Shown: positions 55,507-64,000, counted from the stretch's first letter. The stretch: DNA of 64,000 bases from Pseudoxanthomonas winnipegensis (GCF_004283755.1 NZ_SHMH01000006.1:124001-188000); one strand, 5' to 3'. The notes: generated by a model from the sequence alone, not told the origin. Translations and numbers: made by a program.

Positions 55507-56051
55507 GCGGCACCCAGGCGAGAGGCGGTCACCGTATAGCGAAGGACGCCGGAGTGCGAAAGAGCCATGCTGCGTGAGCCGAGGGGCGAAGGGCCAACAA
55601 GTCTAGGCTGCCCGCCGATCTCGAGGCGCGCGCGCCGGATCCCGCATCGCGCTGAAGGTCTTGCGATCAAGCTTGCATCGCGCGGACCCGACAAGCGAAC
55701 GGTATTGCATGCGGCGCTTGCGCGACTTCAAAGCGTTGCCGACCTTTCCCTGCCACAACGCCCTCGTGGGGCGCCGGACGAGCCGGACGATCGTCAGGAT
55801 GAAGCGGTAAATTGAAAACCTGCGCTGGCCCAGGCCAAGGGATCTGCCACTAGCACGGCGCCTTGCGAAACTTGCTCAGCATCGATAGGCCTGCCAAGCG
55901 CCCGCGTCGAGGGGTGTTGCGTACGGCTTGCGACAACCCGCGCGAGCGCTGCCATCGTCAACCTGCCTTGGGGGCTTCCGACCCTCGGCGAATGCTCAGG
56001 TGCTGCGAACTACAGAAGGTGCGAACTACAGAAGGACTGCGCGAACCGGCT
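55507..56051. other. 545-bp gene-free region with degraded sequence
   Basis: No gene with recognisable features. It contains a tandem 16-bp repeat (TGCGAACTACAGAAGG twice, ~56004-56035). A short frame ending ~55810 (DFKALPTFPCHNALVGRRTS) reads like the tail of a lost gene but could not be assigned. Codon character differs from the neighbours. Confidence 0.5.
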
Positions 56052-56501
56052 TCAGCGCGAGGCGGCGCCGCTGATCAGGCTGGCGGCCTGCGTGGCCAGC
56101 TGGGCGTTGACCTGCTGCGCCTGCACGGCGGCGACCTGGCCGGCCTGCTGGGACATGTAATAGGCCACGTCTTCGGCGGCCGGGCGCACGGTGACCGCGG
56201 CCAGGGTGACCACGCGCTCTGCGCCGCGGGAGGCTTGGTAGTAGGCCAGATCGCTCAGGTCCGGGGTGACCTTCACCGCCGGCAGATCGACCACGCGGGC
56301 GCTGCGGGTAGCGTTGAAGTAGGCCAGGTCGGCCGGGTCCGGGCGGACGCTGACGGTCGGCAGGTCGACGACGTGGGCGGCCTGGCTGGCCTGGGCGACG
56401 GGCGCGGAGCCCGGCGCGCCGTGGCGGGACAGGATCATGGAGCCGGCGCACAGGGCGAACAGGGAAGCGGCGGCCAGCGGGAGCAGGGTGTTGGTGTTCA
56501 T
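56052..56501 (-). CDS. small exported protein with three ~26-residue repeats
   Basis: A 149-aa protein with a signal peptide or membrane anchor (LLPLAAASLFALCAGSMIL, ~residues 6-24). The body is three tandem repeats, ~43-68, ~69-95 and ~96-121, each with the pattern VV(D/T)LP/A-x-V-x-V-x-P-x-x-x-D-(L/V)-A-Y-(F/Y). The tail is Gln/Ala-rich and helical. I do not recognise the family. The repeats suggest short beta-strand/helix units that could bind a partner or stack. No neighbour shares its orientation. Confidence 0.65.
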   Translation of the reverse strand: MNTNTLLPLAAASLFALCAGSMILSRHGAPGSAPVAQASQAAHVVDLPTVSVRPDPADLAYFNATRSARVVDLPAVKVTPDLSDLAYYQASRGAERVVTLAAVTVRPAAEDVAYYMSQQAGQVAAVQAQQVNAQLATQAASLISGAASR

Positions 56502-57041
56502 GGGTGGGTCTCCGTAGTGATGTCGTCAGGTGGTGTGGTAGTAAAGTAAAACACCTAATCAGTTCGGTCAAGCGAGAAGTGATCGGACTTCGCTTGTGTT
56601 CAGCAAATGTTCAAGTTTCGAGAGGGCGGTGTTGTGCGGGAAAGAGCGACGCAGGACGCGTGCCAACTCCAAATGATTGTTTTTGAATGGAATTCCGCCG
56701 AGCGGTGGAGTGTCCGGTGTCCGCAGCGGTGTCCGCGAACACCTGCTCCGATGCGCGAAACTGTCCGAGGGTTTGGATCGGACGGGCTTGAATCGCCGGC
56801 GGCATGCCCGCCGAACGCCAGATCAGACGTCGAATCTGCGACGGGCAGGGGGCGAACACCCCGATCCCGGCCAGACCCTTGCGCCGGCAGGCGGCGCGCC
56901 TGCGGCTGTCGCCATCGTCAGCGCCCGCATGGCTTGTGGCCTAGTGAAAACACCGGCGCCCGCGCCTAGCATCGCTGGGCTGTTCCTCGTCTACCCGCCC
57001 GGCATCGCGCCGCCGCGGGCACTGCATCCACAAGGAGTTCC
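56502..57041. other. 540-bp region upstream of the M16 protease gene
   Basis: Lower in GC at its left end, around 56540-56620 (AAGTAAAACACC, GTTCAAGTTTCG). No convincing gene. It probably holds the promoters of the repeat protein (minus) and the protease (plus). Nothing more was seen. Confidence 0.5.
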
Positions 57042-59906
57042 ATGCGCACTTCGACGCGTCCCCAGATCCGCCTGCTGGCCCTGGCCCTTTCCACCGCGCT
57101 GCTCGGCGGCGTGGCCACCGGCGCCGTCGCCCAGGCACCGGCCACCACGGCGACCGCCCCGGCCAAGGTCGACATCCCCTATGAGCAGTTCACCCTGCCC
57201 AACGGCCTGCGCGTGATCGTGCACACCGACCGCAAGGCGCCGATCGTGGCGGTGAACCTGTGGTACCACGTGGGCAGCAAGGACGAGCCGGCCGGCCGCA
57301 GCGGCTTCGCGCATCTGTTCGAACACCTGATGTTCAACGGCAGCGAAAACGCGCCGGGCGAGTTCTTCGCCCCGTTCGAGCAGGCCGGTGCCACCGACAT
57401 GAACGGCACCACCAACACCGACCGCACCAATTACTTCGAGAACGTGCCCACCACCGCGCTGGACATGGCGCTGTGGATGGAGTCCGACCGCATGGGCCAT
57501 CTGGTCGGCGCGATCGACCAGAAGACCCTGGACGAGCAGCGCGGCGTGGTCCAGAACGAGAAGCGCCAGGGCGAAAACCAGCCCTACGGCCAGCTGCGCG
57601 AAGTCATCGCGCGCACGATGTATCCGGTGGGCCACCCGTACCACCACACCACGATCGGCTCGATGAACGATCTCAACGCCGCCTCGCTGGACGACGTCAA
57701 GACCTGGTTCAAGACCTGGTACGGGCCCAACAACACCGTGCTGGTGCTGGCCGGCGACATCGACCTGGCCACGGCCAAGGAGAAGGCGGCCAAGTACTTC
57801 GGCGATATTCCCGCCACGCCGACCATGGCCCAGCCGAAGGTGGACGTGGCCGTGCTCAAGCAGTCCGGCCGCACCGAGCTGGAGGACAAGGTGCCGCAGG
57901 TGATGGTGCGGCGCATGTGGAACGTGCCGCAGTTCGGCACCAGGGATGCCGACCTGCTCGACCTGGTCTCCGACGTGCTGGGCGGCAGCGCCAGCTCGCG
58001 GCTCGACGCGCGCCTGACCCACCAGGACAAGCTGGTGGACAACATCGGCACGGCCAACTACGGCTCGCAGCTGGGCGGCAACTTCTATGTCAACGCGCTG
58101 GTCAAGAAGGGCGTGGATCCGGCCAAGGTCGAGGCGGTCATCGACGAGGAGCTGCAGCGCCTGATCAAGCAGGGCCCCACGCCCGAGGAGCTGGCCCGCG
58201 CCAAGACCAATTACCGCGCCGGCTTCATCCGCGGCATCGAGCGCATCGGCGGTTTCGGCGGCAAGGCCGACGCCCTGGCCTCGTGCGCCACCTTCACCGG
58301 CGATCCGGGCTGCTTCCGCGAGTCGCTGGCCAACATCGAGGGGGCCAGCGTGGCCGACGTGCGCGCCGCGGCCGCCAAGTGGCTGGGCAATCCCAGCCAC
58401 ACCTTCGTGGTCAAGCCGGGCACGCGCACGCCGCTGGTGGAAGAACCTTCCGCCAAGCCGACGCCGTTCAACGCGCCCAAGCCCGATCCCAAGTACACCA
58501 CCCTGGCCAGCACCGTGGACCGCAAGGATGGCGTGCCCAAGGTGGAGAGCTTCCCGGCGCTGAAGTTCCCGGCTCTGCAGCGGGCCACGCTCAAGAACGG
58601 CAGCACCGTGGTCCTGGCCGAGCGCCACGAGATCCCGGTGGTGGACATCGCCTACGACTTCGACGGCGGCTACGCCAGCGACCACGGCGGCAAGCTGGGC
58701 ACGGCCGGCTTCACCAACAAGATGCTGGGTGAAGGCGCGGGCGATCTGGGCGCGCTGGCCTTCAAGTCGCGCGCCGAGGAACTGGGCGCGTCGCTGGAAT
58801 CCGGCGCCTCGCTCGACGGCGCCACCGCCTCGCTGTCGGCGCTGAAGGAGAACCTGGATGCGTCGGTGGGTCTGTTCGCCAGCATGCTGCGCGCGCCGCG
58901 CTTCGAGCAGTCCGAGATCGACCGCGTCAAGGCGCAGTGGATCGCCGGCATCGCCCAGGAGAAGGCGCGTCCGCAGACCGCCGCGCTGCGCGTGCTGCCG
59001 CCGCTGCTGTATGGCGACACGCATCCCTATGGCATCCCGTTCACCGGCTCGGGCACGGAAGCGGCGATCACCTCGCTCACCCGCCAGGACCTGCTGAACT
59101 ACCAGCAGCAGTGGCTGCGTCCGGAGAAGGCCACGGTGATCGTGGTCGGCGATACCACGCTGGCGCAGATCGTGCCGGTGCTGGACAAGTACTTCGGCGA
59201 CTGGAAGGGCGAGGGCGTCGCCAAGGCCGGCGTGGACATCCCGCAGGCCAAGCGTCCGGCCAAGCCGCGCGTGTACCTGATCGACCAGCCCGGCGCGGTG
59301 CAGGCCAACATCTACGCCGGCGAGCTGCTGCCTTCGAGCAAGGATCCCGGCGCGGTCAAGCTGGAGATGAGCAACGAGATCCTGGGTGGCTCGTTCACCT
59401 CGCGTCTGAACATGAACCTGCGCGAGGACAAGCACTGGTCCTACGGTGCCCGCACCGTACTGGCCGGCGCACTGGGCCAGCGCCCGTTCCTGTCCATCGC
59501 GCCGGTGCAGATCGACAAGACCGCCGAGTCGGTGGCCGAGATGCAGCGCGAGATCGCCGACTACGCCACCGGCAAGGCGCCGGCAACTGAGGCCGAGGTC
59601 GACAAGGTCGTGGCCAACGAACTGCGCAGCCAGCCCGGTGCCTACGAGACCGCCTCGGCGGTGATGGGCACCATCGGCAGCATCGTGCGCTACGGGCGCC
59701 CGGACAACTGGGTGCAGGTGCGCAATGCGCAGGTCGCCGCGTTCACGCCCGAACAGGCCAACGCCGCGGCCAAGGGCATCGATCCGAACGCGCTGACCTG
59801 GGTGATCGTGGGCGATCTGTCCAAGATCGAGGCCCCGGTGCGCGCGCTGAAGCTGGGCGAGGTCAGCGTGGTCGACGCCGACGGCAAGCCGGTGACGGGC
59901 AAGTAA
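57042..59906 (+). CDS. M16-family zinc metallopeptidase, secreted
   Basis: A 954-aa inverzincin-type protease with a signal peptide (LALALSTALLGGVATGAVAQ). The N-terminal domain has the inverted zinc motif HLFEH (residues 91-95), with the third ligand expected ~75 residues further on. A second M16 domain (from ~residue 500) lacks the zinc motif, as in two-domain PqqL/YhjJ-type proteins. It probably degrades peptides in the periplasm. AAGGAG precedes ATG 57042. A terminator follows. Confidence 0.93.
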   Translation: MRTSTRPQIRLLALALSTALLGGVATGAVAQAPATTATAPAKVDIPYEQFTLPNGLRVIVHTDRKAPIVAVNLWYHVGSKDEPAGRSGFAHLFEHLMFNGSENAPGEFFAPFEQAGATDMNGTTNTDRTNYFENVPTTALDMALWMESDRMGHLVGAIDQKTLDEQRGVVQNEKRQGENQPYGQLREVIARTMYPVGHPYHHTTIGSMNDLNAASLDDVKTWFKTWYGPNNTVLVLAGDIDLATAKEKAAKYFGDIPATPTMAQPKVDVAVLKQSGRTELEDKVPQVMVRRMWNVPQFGTRDADLLDLVSDVLGGSASSRLDARLTHQDKLVDNIGTANYGSQLGGNFYVNALVKKGVDPAKVEAVIDEELQRLIKQGPTPEELARAKTNYRAGFIRGIERIGGFGGKADALASCATFTGDPGCFRESLANIEGASVADVRAAAAKWLGNPSHTFVVKPGTRTPLVEEPSAKPTPFNAPKPDPKYTTLASTVDRKDGVPKVESFPALKFPALQRATLKNGSTVVLAERHEIPVVDIAYDFDGGYASDHGGKLGTAGFTNKMLGEGAGDLGALAFKSRAEELGASLESGASLDGATASLSALKENLDASVGLFASMLRAPRFEQSEIDRVKAQWIAGIAQEKARPQTAALRVLPPLLYGDTHPYGIPFTGSGTEAAITSLTRQDLLNYQQQWLRPEKATVIVVGDTTLAQIVPVLDKYFGDWKGEGVAKAGVDIPQAKRPAKPRVYLIDQPGAVQANIYAGELLPSSKDPGAVKLEMSNEILGGSFTSRLNMNLREDKHWSYGARTVLAGALGQRPFLSIAPVQIDKTAESVAEMQREIADYATGKAPATEAEVDKVVANELRSQPGAYETASAVMGTIGSIVRYGRPDNWVQVRNAQVAAFTPEQANAAAKGIDPNALTWVIVGDLSKIEAPVRALKLGEVSVVDADGKPVTGK

Positions 59907-59926
59907 GCCGCCGCGCTGCGTGACCC

Positions 59927-59966
59927 AAGGCCCCGGTCCGCCCAGTGCGGGCCGGGGCCTTGTCTT
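59927..59966 (+). terminator. terminator of the M16 protease gene
   Basis: AAGGCCCCGG (59927-59936) and CCGGGGCCTT (59952-59961) form the stem with an inner GCCC/GGGC extension; TGTCTTG follows. It lies 20 bp after the stop. Confidence 0.8.
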
Positions 59967-60060
59967 GCTGTCAGGACGTTCCGCAAGCGCTTCTATGGGG
60001 CTTTCTGCGGCACCTCTTTATTTGGAAGCAACTTTCTCTCAGGTCAGGCTGCGGCCTCCT

Positions 60061-60137
60061 TGTAGAGCGGAGCTTGCTCCGCTGCTCTTCGTTCGGTTCG
60101 TGGGGGAAGGCCCCAGCGGAGCAAGCTCCGCTCTACA
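60061..60137. repeat. palindromic repeat, 23-bp arms, copy B
   Basis: TGTAGAGCGGAGCTTGCTCC... arm (60061-60083) and its exact reverse complement (60115-60137), with the centre CTCTTCGTTCGGTTCGTGGG. It is the reverse-oriented relative of the element at 40864-40963, 19 kb away. Confidence 0.9.
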
Positions 60138-60231
60138 GGGCGCGCGCACCCGGGTTTTCGCCTTCCCCATTCACCCAGGCTGCGGCACCATGCAGGCCTT
60201 CCATCCGTCCTTGCCTTCGACCGGAGCTCCC

Positions 60232-60543
60232 ATGCGCCTGCTCGTCCTGTCCGCCGCCCTGCTGCCCGTCCTGACCGCCTGCACCTGGGTGGAACTGACC
60301 CCGCAGGCCAGCGCGATCAAGGTGCTGCCGGCCGGCACGCCGAGCAGCTGCCAGAAGCTGGGCGAGATCTCGGTCTCGGTAAAGGACAAGGTGGCCTTCT
60401 ACGAGCGCAACGAACTCAAGGTCCGCGACGAGCTGGAAACCCTGGCCCGCAACGAGGCCCTGACCCTGCAGGCCGACGCCATCCAGCCCCTGACCGCGCC
60501 CACCGATGGCGAGCAGCGCTTCGTCGGACTGCGCTGCCGCTGA
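60232..60543 (+). CDS. DUF4156-type lipoprotein
   Basis: A 103-aa lipoprotein with the lipobox LTACT (signal ~residues 1-16) and VELTPQASAIKVLP, then SCQKLGEISVSV, features of the small DUF4156/Rcs-type lipoproteins. Function unknown. Start is ATG 60232, seven bases after GGAGC. It is independent of its neighbours. Confidence 0.75.
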   Translation: MRLLVLSAALLPVLTACTWVELTPQASAIKVLPAGTPSSCQKLGEISVSVKDKVAFYERNELKVRDELETLARNEALTLQADAIQPLTAPTDGEQRFVGLRCR

Positions 60544-60691
60544 CAGTTCTGACTGAATACGTTCACGATACGAGCCCGTACGGCGACGTAAGGCGCGCGC
60601 ACGCGGCATTGCGCGCTGCGTCAAAGATGCGTTAAGGGTGGGAAACCGCTACCCTTGGCGCCCCTTCGCCTCTAGCCTGGGCACTCGTCCA

Positions 60692-61708
60692 ATGCTTTTC
60701 CAGAACGTCTCCATCGCGGGACTGGCGCATGTCGATGCGCCGCATGTGCTGACTTCCAAGGAAATCAACGAACGCCTGCAGCCGACCTTCGACCGGCTGG
60801 GCATCCGCACCGACGTGCTCAACGACGTGGCCGGCGTGCACGCGCGCCGCCTGTGGGACGACGAGGTGCAGTCCTCGGATGCGGCCACCCTGGCGGCGAA
60901 GAAGGCGCTGATCGATGCCGGCATCGGCGCCGAGCGCCTGGGCCTGCTGGTCAACACCTCGGTCAGCCGCGACTTCCTGGAACCGTCCACGGCCTCGATC
61001 GTCTCGGGCAACCTGGGCGTGGGCGACCACTGCATGGCCTTCGACGTGGCCAATGCCTGTCTGGCCTTCATCAACGGCATGGACATCGCCGCGCGCATGA
61101 TCGAGCGGGGCGAGATCGAGTACGCCCTGGTCGTGGACGGCGAGACCGCCAACCTGGTCTACGAAAAGACCCTCGAGCGCATGACCGCGCCCAACGTCAC
61201 CGAGGCCGAGTTCCGCGACGAGCTGGCCGCCCTGACCCTGGGCTGCGGCTCGGTGGCCATGGTGATGGCGCGCCGCGAGCTGGTGCCCGACGCGCCGGTC
61301 TACAAGGGCGGCGTGACCCGCTCGGCGACCGAGTGGAACAAGCTGTGCCGCGGCAACCTGGACCGCATGGTCACCGACACCAAGATGCTGCTGATCGAGG
61401 GCATGAAGCTGGCGCAGAAGACCTTCGTGGCCGCGCGCCAGGTGCTGGGCTGGGCGGTCGACGAGATCGACCAGTTCATCATCCACCAGGTCAGCCAGCC
61501 GCACACCCAGGCCTTCATCAAGACCTTCGGCATCGACCCGAAGAAGGTCATGACCATCTTCGGCGAGCACGGCAACATCGGCCCGGCCTCGGTGCCGATC
61601 GTGCTGAGCAAGCTCAAGGAGCTGGGCCGCCTGAAGAAGGGCGACCGCATCGCGCTGCTCGGCATCGGCTCGGGCCTGAACTGCACCATGGCCGAAGTGG
61701 TGTGGTGA
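60692..61708 (+). CDS. oleA: OleA, long-chain olefin beta-ketoacyl synthase-like enzyme
   Basis: Thiolase-fold enzyme that joins two fatty acyl-CoAs head to head to a beta-keto acid, the first step of long-chain olefin synthesis. At 338 aa it matches the X. campestris protein in length, and I recall long stretches of identity. Catalytic Cys123 lies in VANACLAFINGM, and Glu97, the proposed base, in FLEPST; GEHGNIGPAS near the end is conserved. ATG 60692 gives the family start MLFQNVSIAGLAH. Downstream one expects oleB, oleC and oleD; a fragment that looks like oleB is at the window end. Confidence 0.95.
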   Translation: MLFQNVSIAGLAHVDAPHVLTSKEINERLQPTFDRLGIRTDVLNDVAGVHARRLWDDEVQSSDAATLAAKKALIDAGIGAERLGLLVNTSVSRDFLEPSTASIVSGNLGVGDHCMAFDVANACLAFINGMDIAARMIERGEIEYALVVDGETANLVYEKTLERMTAPNVTEAEFRDELAALTLGCGSVAMVMARRELVPDAPVYKGGVTRSATEWNKLCRGNLDRMVTDTKMLLIEGMKLAQKTFVAARQVLGWAVDEIDQFIIHQVSQPHTQAFIKTFGIDPKKVMTIFGEHGNIGPASVPIVLSKLKELGRLKKGDRIALLGIGSGLNCTMAEVVW

Positions 61709-61767
61709 GGCGCGGAGCCAAGGCGGGGATCTTCCTTGCCCTGGCGCGACGCTATTCTTAGGTAAAA

Positions 61768-61778
61768 ATACGGCGTAT
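61768..61778. promoter_or_regulatory. AT-rich palindrome upstream of the Fic gene
   Basis: ATACG-G-CGTAT is a perfect palindrome in a locally AT-rich stretch (GGTAAAAATACGGCGTATAAATTT), 43 bp upstream of the Fic start. TATAAA at its right end could be a -10 box. Fic operons are often autoregulated by a neighbour; here no regulator is adjacent, so binding is speculative. Confidence 0.35.
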
Positions 61779-61821
61779 AAATTTCCTTGAGGCGGTGAAC
61801 TGCGCCTCCAAGGAAAATTTC

Positions 61822-62991
61822 ATGGCGCGCAAGACGACCGGGCATTACGTCTCCGGCTCCCTCGCCGGGAGCCGTTATCAGGCCTTCGTGCCTGATCCGT
61901 TGCCGCCCAGCCCGCCGCTGGATTTTTCCCTGGCGGACCTGGTGCCGCGCAAAGAGCGGGCCGACCAGGCCTTGGGGCGCTTGGACGGCATCACCATGAT
62001 GCTGCCCGACCCGGAGCTGTTCCTTTACCAGTACGTCCGCAAGGAAGCCTTGCTGTCCTCGCAGATCGAAGGCACGCAGTCTTCGCTCTCGGACCTGCTG
62101 CTGTTCGAAGTGGACGCACCGCCGGGTGTGCCCATCGACGATGTCGAGGAAGTCTCCAACTACGTGGCGGCGCTCAACCACGGCCTGCGCCGCATGCGCG
62201 AGGACGACTTTCCGCTGTCGTTGCGCTTGATCCGCGAAATGCACGCGCTGCTGCTCAAGGGTGGGCGTGGCGCCGGCAAGCAGCCGGGCGAATTTCGTAA
62301 AGGTCAGGTCTGGGTCGGAGGCAGCTCGCCTGCGTTGGCCCATTTCGTCCCGCCACCGCCGGAAGTGCTACCTGAGGTCCTGTCCGCGCTTGAGCGATTC
62401 CTGCATGCGCCGCCCGGACAGATGCCGCCGTTGGTCAAGGCAGCGCTGGCGCACGTGCAGTTCGAGACCATTCACCCCTTCAGCGACGGCAACGGGCGGC
62501 TCGGTCGCCTGTTGATTACGCTGATCCTGTGCAACGAGGGCGTGCTTCGAGACCCTAGCCTGTACCTGAGCCTATACTTCAAGCGCCGCCGCGCCGACTA
62601 CTACGATCGACTCAACGCGGTGCGCGCGAGCGGTGACTGGGAAGGCTGGCTGGGATTCTTCCTCGACGGCGTGGCCGAAACCGCGCAGCAGGCCGTGGAC
62701 ACCGCGCAGCGCCTGCTGGCGCTGCTGGCCCGCGACCGGGCCCGCATCGCCGCCCTGGGCCAGCGCGCCGGCAATGTCGGCCTGGTGTTCGAGCAGTTCG
62801 CTCGGCGCGTGGTGCTTACCGTGCCCCAGGTCGCCCCGCGGCTGGCGCTGAGTCGCCCGACCATCCGCGCGGCGGTACGCGCGCTGGAAGACCTGGAGAT
62901 CGTCAACGAGTTGACCGGACAGCAACGCCACCGCGTTTTCGCCTACCAGCGCTACCTGGACATCCTCAGCGAAGGCGCACAGCCCTTGTGA
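61822..62991 (+). CDS. Fic-domain protein (predicted AMP-transferase)
   Basis: A 389-aa Fic protein. The catalytic loop is HPFSDGNGRLGRLL (~residue 218), with all signature residues present, so AMP transfer (or another nucleotide-type modification) is expected. The inhibitory motif is N-terminal, SSQIEGT (~residues 78-84), placing it in the class II group with an internal inhibitory helix. The C-terminal ~110 residues contain a winged-helix-like region (LALSRPTIRAAVRALEDLEIV). ATG 61822 is seven bases after AAGGA. Base composition is lower in GC than in the surrounding genes, and it stands alone. Confidence 0.9.
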   Translation: MARKTTGHYVSGSLAGSRYQAFVPDPLPPSPPLDFSLADLVPRKERADQALGRLDGITMMLPDPELFLYQYVRKEALLSSQIEGTQSSLSDLLLFEVDAPPGVPIDDVEEVSNYVAALNHGLRRMREDDFPLSLRLIREMHALLLKGGRGAGKQPGEFRKGQVWVGGSSPALAHFVPPPPEVLPEVLSALERFLHAPPGQMPPLVKAALAHVQFETIHPFSDGNGRLGRLLITLILCNEGVLRDPSLYLSLYFKRRRADYYDRLNAVRASGDWEGWLGFFLDGVAETAQQAVDTAQRLLALLARDRARIAALGQRAGNVGLVFEQFARRVVLTVPQVAPRLALSRPTIRAAVRALEDLEIVNELTGQQRHRVFAYQRYLDILSEGAQPL

Positions 62992-63081
62992 GCGCACCGA
63001 GCGCCTGTCGTTGAGCCACCACGACCTCCGCAATCGAATGCCTGGCAGCTCGCTGCCCGCACCTGCGCAACGCTGCCGCGC

Positions 63082-63822
63082 TTACTGCGCGCCGCAGCAC
63101 TTCTTGTACTTCTTCCCGCTGCCGCAGGTGCAGGGGTCGTTGCGGCCGGGGGCGGTGTCGCGGCGGATGGGGGTGCGCGGGGTCAGGGCGTCGACGCGGT
63201 GGTGGTTGAGGTCGGCCAGCATGCCCGGCAGGCTGGCCACGATCGCCAGCCGTTCCTGATAGCCGATCGGCGTGCCCGGCGCGCTCGGGTCGTCGGGGTT
63301 GATCGCCTCGCCGCTGGCCAGGCGATCGAGCTGGTCGAAGATCTCCTCGATCCATTCGTTCTCGTCCAGCCACTGGTCCCATTCGGCCTCGCGCAGCTCC
63401 ACGGCGGTGAAGAAGCCCAGCGCCCAGTCGTGGCCGACGTCCAGTTCGTCCTCGTGCAGGGCCTCCTCGCCGGTCAGCTCCGGGTCCTCGGGCAGCCACA
63501 GCAGCGGCGCGAGGTGGTCGGGCAGGCTGTCCTCGTCGTGGCGGGTGCGTGCGCTGGCCATGTTCCAGTGGCCCATCAGCAGGGTCTGGACCTGCGCCGC
63601 GGCCTCCGCGTCGTCCCAGCGCGGCACCTTGCCGCCCCAGACTACCGGTTGCCATTCCTCCACGGGCACCGTGGACGGCGAAACGGCCAGCGCCGACAGG
63701 AAGCCGTCCAGCGCCTCCAGATTGAAGCCCTTGAAGGGCACCGCGCGCTGGTCGAGCAGGTCGGACAGCTGCTCGATCTGGGCGTCGTCGAGGTAGGCGG
63801 GAGGAGCGGTGGGGGTGGACAT
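63082..63822 (-). CDS. UPF0149 family protein with C-terminal SEC-C motif
   Basis: A 246-aa YecA/UPF0149-type protein. The N-terminal helices ([31 protein letters not shown]) form the family domain, and the acidic middle is rich in Asp/Glu/Trp. The end is [19 protein letters not shown], a zinc-binding SEC-C motif like that of SecA. The role in the cell is not clear, with ribosome or Sec-related functions proposed for SEC-C proteins. It lies between the Fic gene and the presumed oleB on the opposite strand. Confidence 0.9.
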   Translation of the reverse strand: MSTPTAPPAYLDDAQIEQLSDLLDQRAVPFKGFNLEALDGFLSALAVSPSTVPVEEWQPVVWGGKVPRWDDAEAAAQVQTLLMGHWNMASARTRHDEDSLPDHLAPLLWLPEDPELTGEEALHEDELDVGHDWALGFFTAVELREAEWDQWLDENEWIEEIFDQLDRLASGEAINPDDPSAPGTPIGYQERLAIVASLPGMLADLNHHRVDALTPRTPIRRDTAPGRNDPCTCGSGKKYKKCCGAQ

Positions 63823-63940
63823 GGCGGAGGCGGCACAGGGTCGGTGAGGAGGCGCATGGTAGAGCGCATCGGGGACGCGCGTGTCGTGGCGCGGGGCCGG
63901 CCGCTACAATGCGCACCCGCAAACGCCCCTCAAGACCCGC

Positions 63941-64000
63941 GTGCGCTTCCCCGATTACGACTTCAGCAGCCACCGCTTCGAGGTGCGCCCCGGCATCGGC
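63941..64000 (+). CDS. oleB: probable OleB (alpha/beta hydrolase), 5' end only
   Basis: The last 60 bases give a GTG-started frame, VRFPDYDFSSHRFEVRPGIG, that runs off the window. The wording resembles what I recall of the N-terminus of xanthomonad OleB, the alpha/beta hydrolase of the olefin pathway, and its position downstream of oleA fits. TACAAT at 63905-63910 may be a -10 box, about 30 bases ahead of the start. With only 20 residues this stays tentative. Confidence 0.5.
   Translation, partial: MRFPDYDFSSHRFEVRPGIG

Noticed and set aside
55863..56549. Plus-strand frame over the repeat-protein gene
   Set aside because: The minus-strand frame has a signal peptide and regular repeats. The plus-strand product is Gly/His/Arg-rich, with no motif.

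Overview
The window is about 64 kb of GC-rich DNA that reads as chromosome from a member of the Xanthomonadaceae (Lysobacteraceae). The reasons are gene order and content: an OleA almost identical to what I recall of the Xanthomonas campestris protein, a hemD-hemX-hemY block, rhodanese-secB-gpsA, tandem lipoprotein Cu/Zn superoxide dismutases, a PutA without DNA-binding domain next to an Lrp-type regulator, and many intergenic palindromes of the kind that litter these genomes. The genus cannot be fixed from this window. No rRNA, tRNA, CRISPR array, prophage or intact insertion sequence was seen.

Layout. 1-6777: end of a hybrid histidine kinase, a DUF938 methyltransferase, a lytic transglycosylase overlapping an acyltransferase, and a two-gene osmoprotectant ABC transporter. 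6778-7516: a large inverted pair of structured repeats with hexanucleotide arrays. 7517-11315: an ergothioneine locus (PLP enzyme divergent from egtB-egtD-DUF3253). 11743-17170: ilvA and a giant indolepyruvate ferredoxin oxidoreductase-type gene, then an AEC transporter. 18293-20184: two unrecognised genes. 20366-25705: Ycf46-type AAA ATPase, an orphan ParA-type ATPase, and a coupled run sixA-YceI-phospholipase D lipoprotein. 25733-28742: thioesterase, PlsC, YheT-type hydrolase and a PEBP protein with a premature stop. 28743-29518: repeats. 29519-36652: uppP, then the nitrogen regulon glnA-glnB-amtB-ntrB-ntrC with a textbook sigma-54 promoter and NtrC sites. 36765-38033: two sodC. 39062-39329: a 268-bp element with 27-bp perfect terminal inverted repeats. 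39505-42466: thiolase and MFS transporter. 42606-45762: hemY, hemX, hemD. 45779-48901: thioesterase, secreted protein, rhodanese, secB, gpsA. 49280-53787: XRE regulator, putA and its probable Lrp-type regulator. 54009-55506: ohr, ohrR, trmL. 56052-56501: a small secreted repeat protein. 57042-60543: M16 protease and DUF4156 lipoprotein. 60692-64000: oleA, then a Fic protein and a UPF0149/SEC-C protein, then the first codons of a probable oleB.

How the genes work together. The clearest systems are nitrogen assimilation (GlnA under NtrC and sigma-54, PII and AmtB as sensor and channel, NtrBC with an NtrC operator at its own start), ergothioneine synthesis, peroxide defence (Ohr/OhrR with matching operators), proline catabolism (PutA with a divergent Lrp-type gene), late-tetrapyrrole functions (HemDXY) and the head-to-head fatty-acid condensation route to long-chain olefins (Ole).

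The least explained material is intergenic. Several palindromic elements occur in two copies whose arms differ by compensatory changes, which suggests that the hairpins themselves are maintained. Other points worth attention are the Fic gene inserted between oleA and oleB, and the three-repeat secreted protein.
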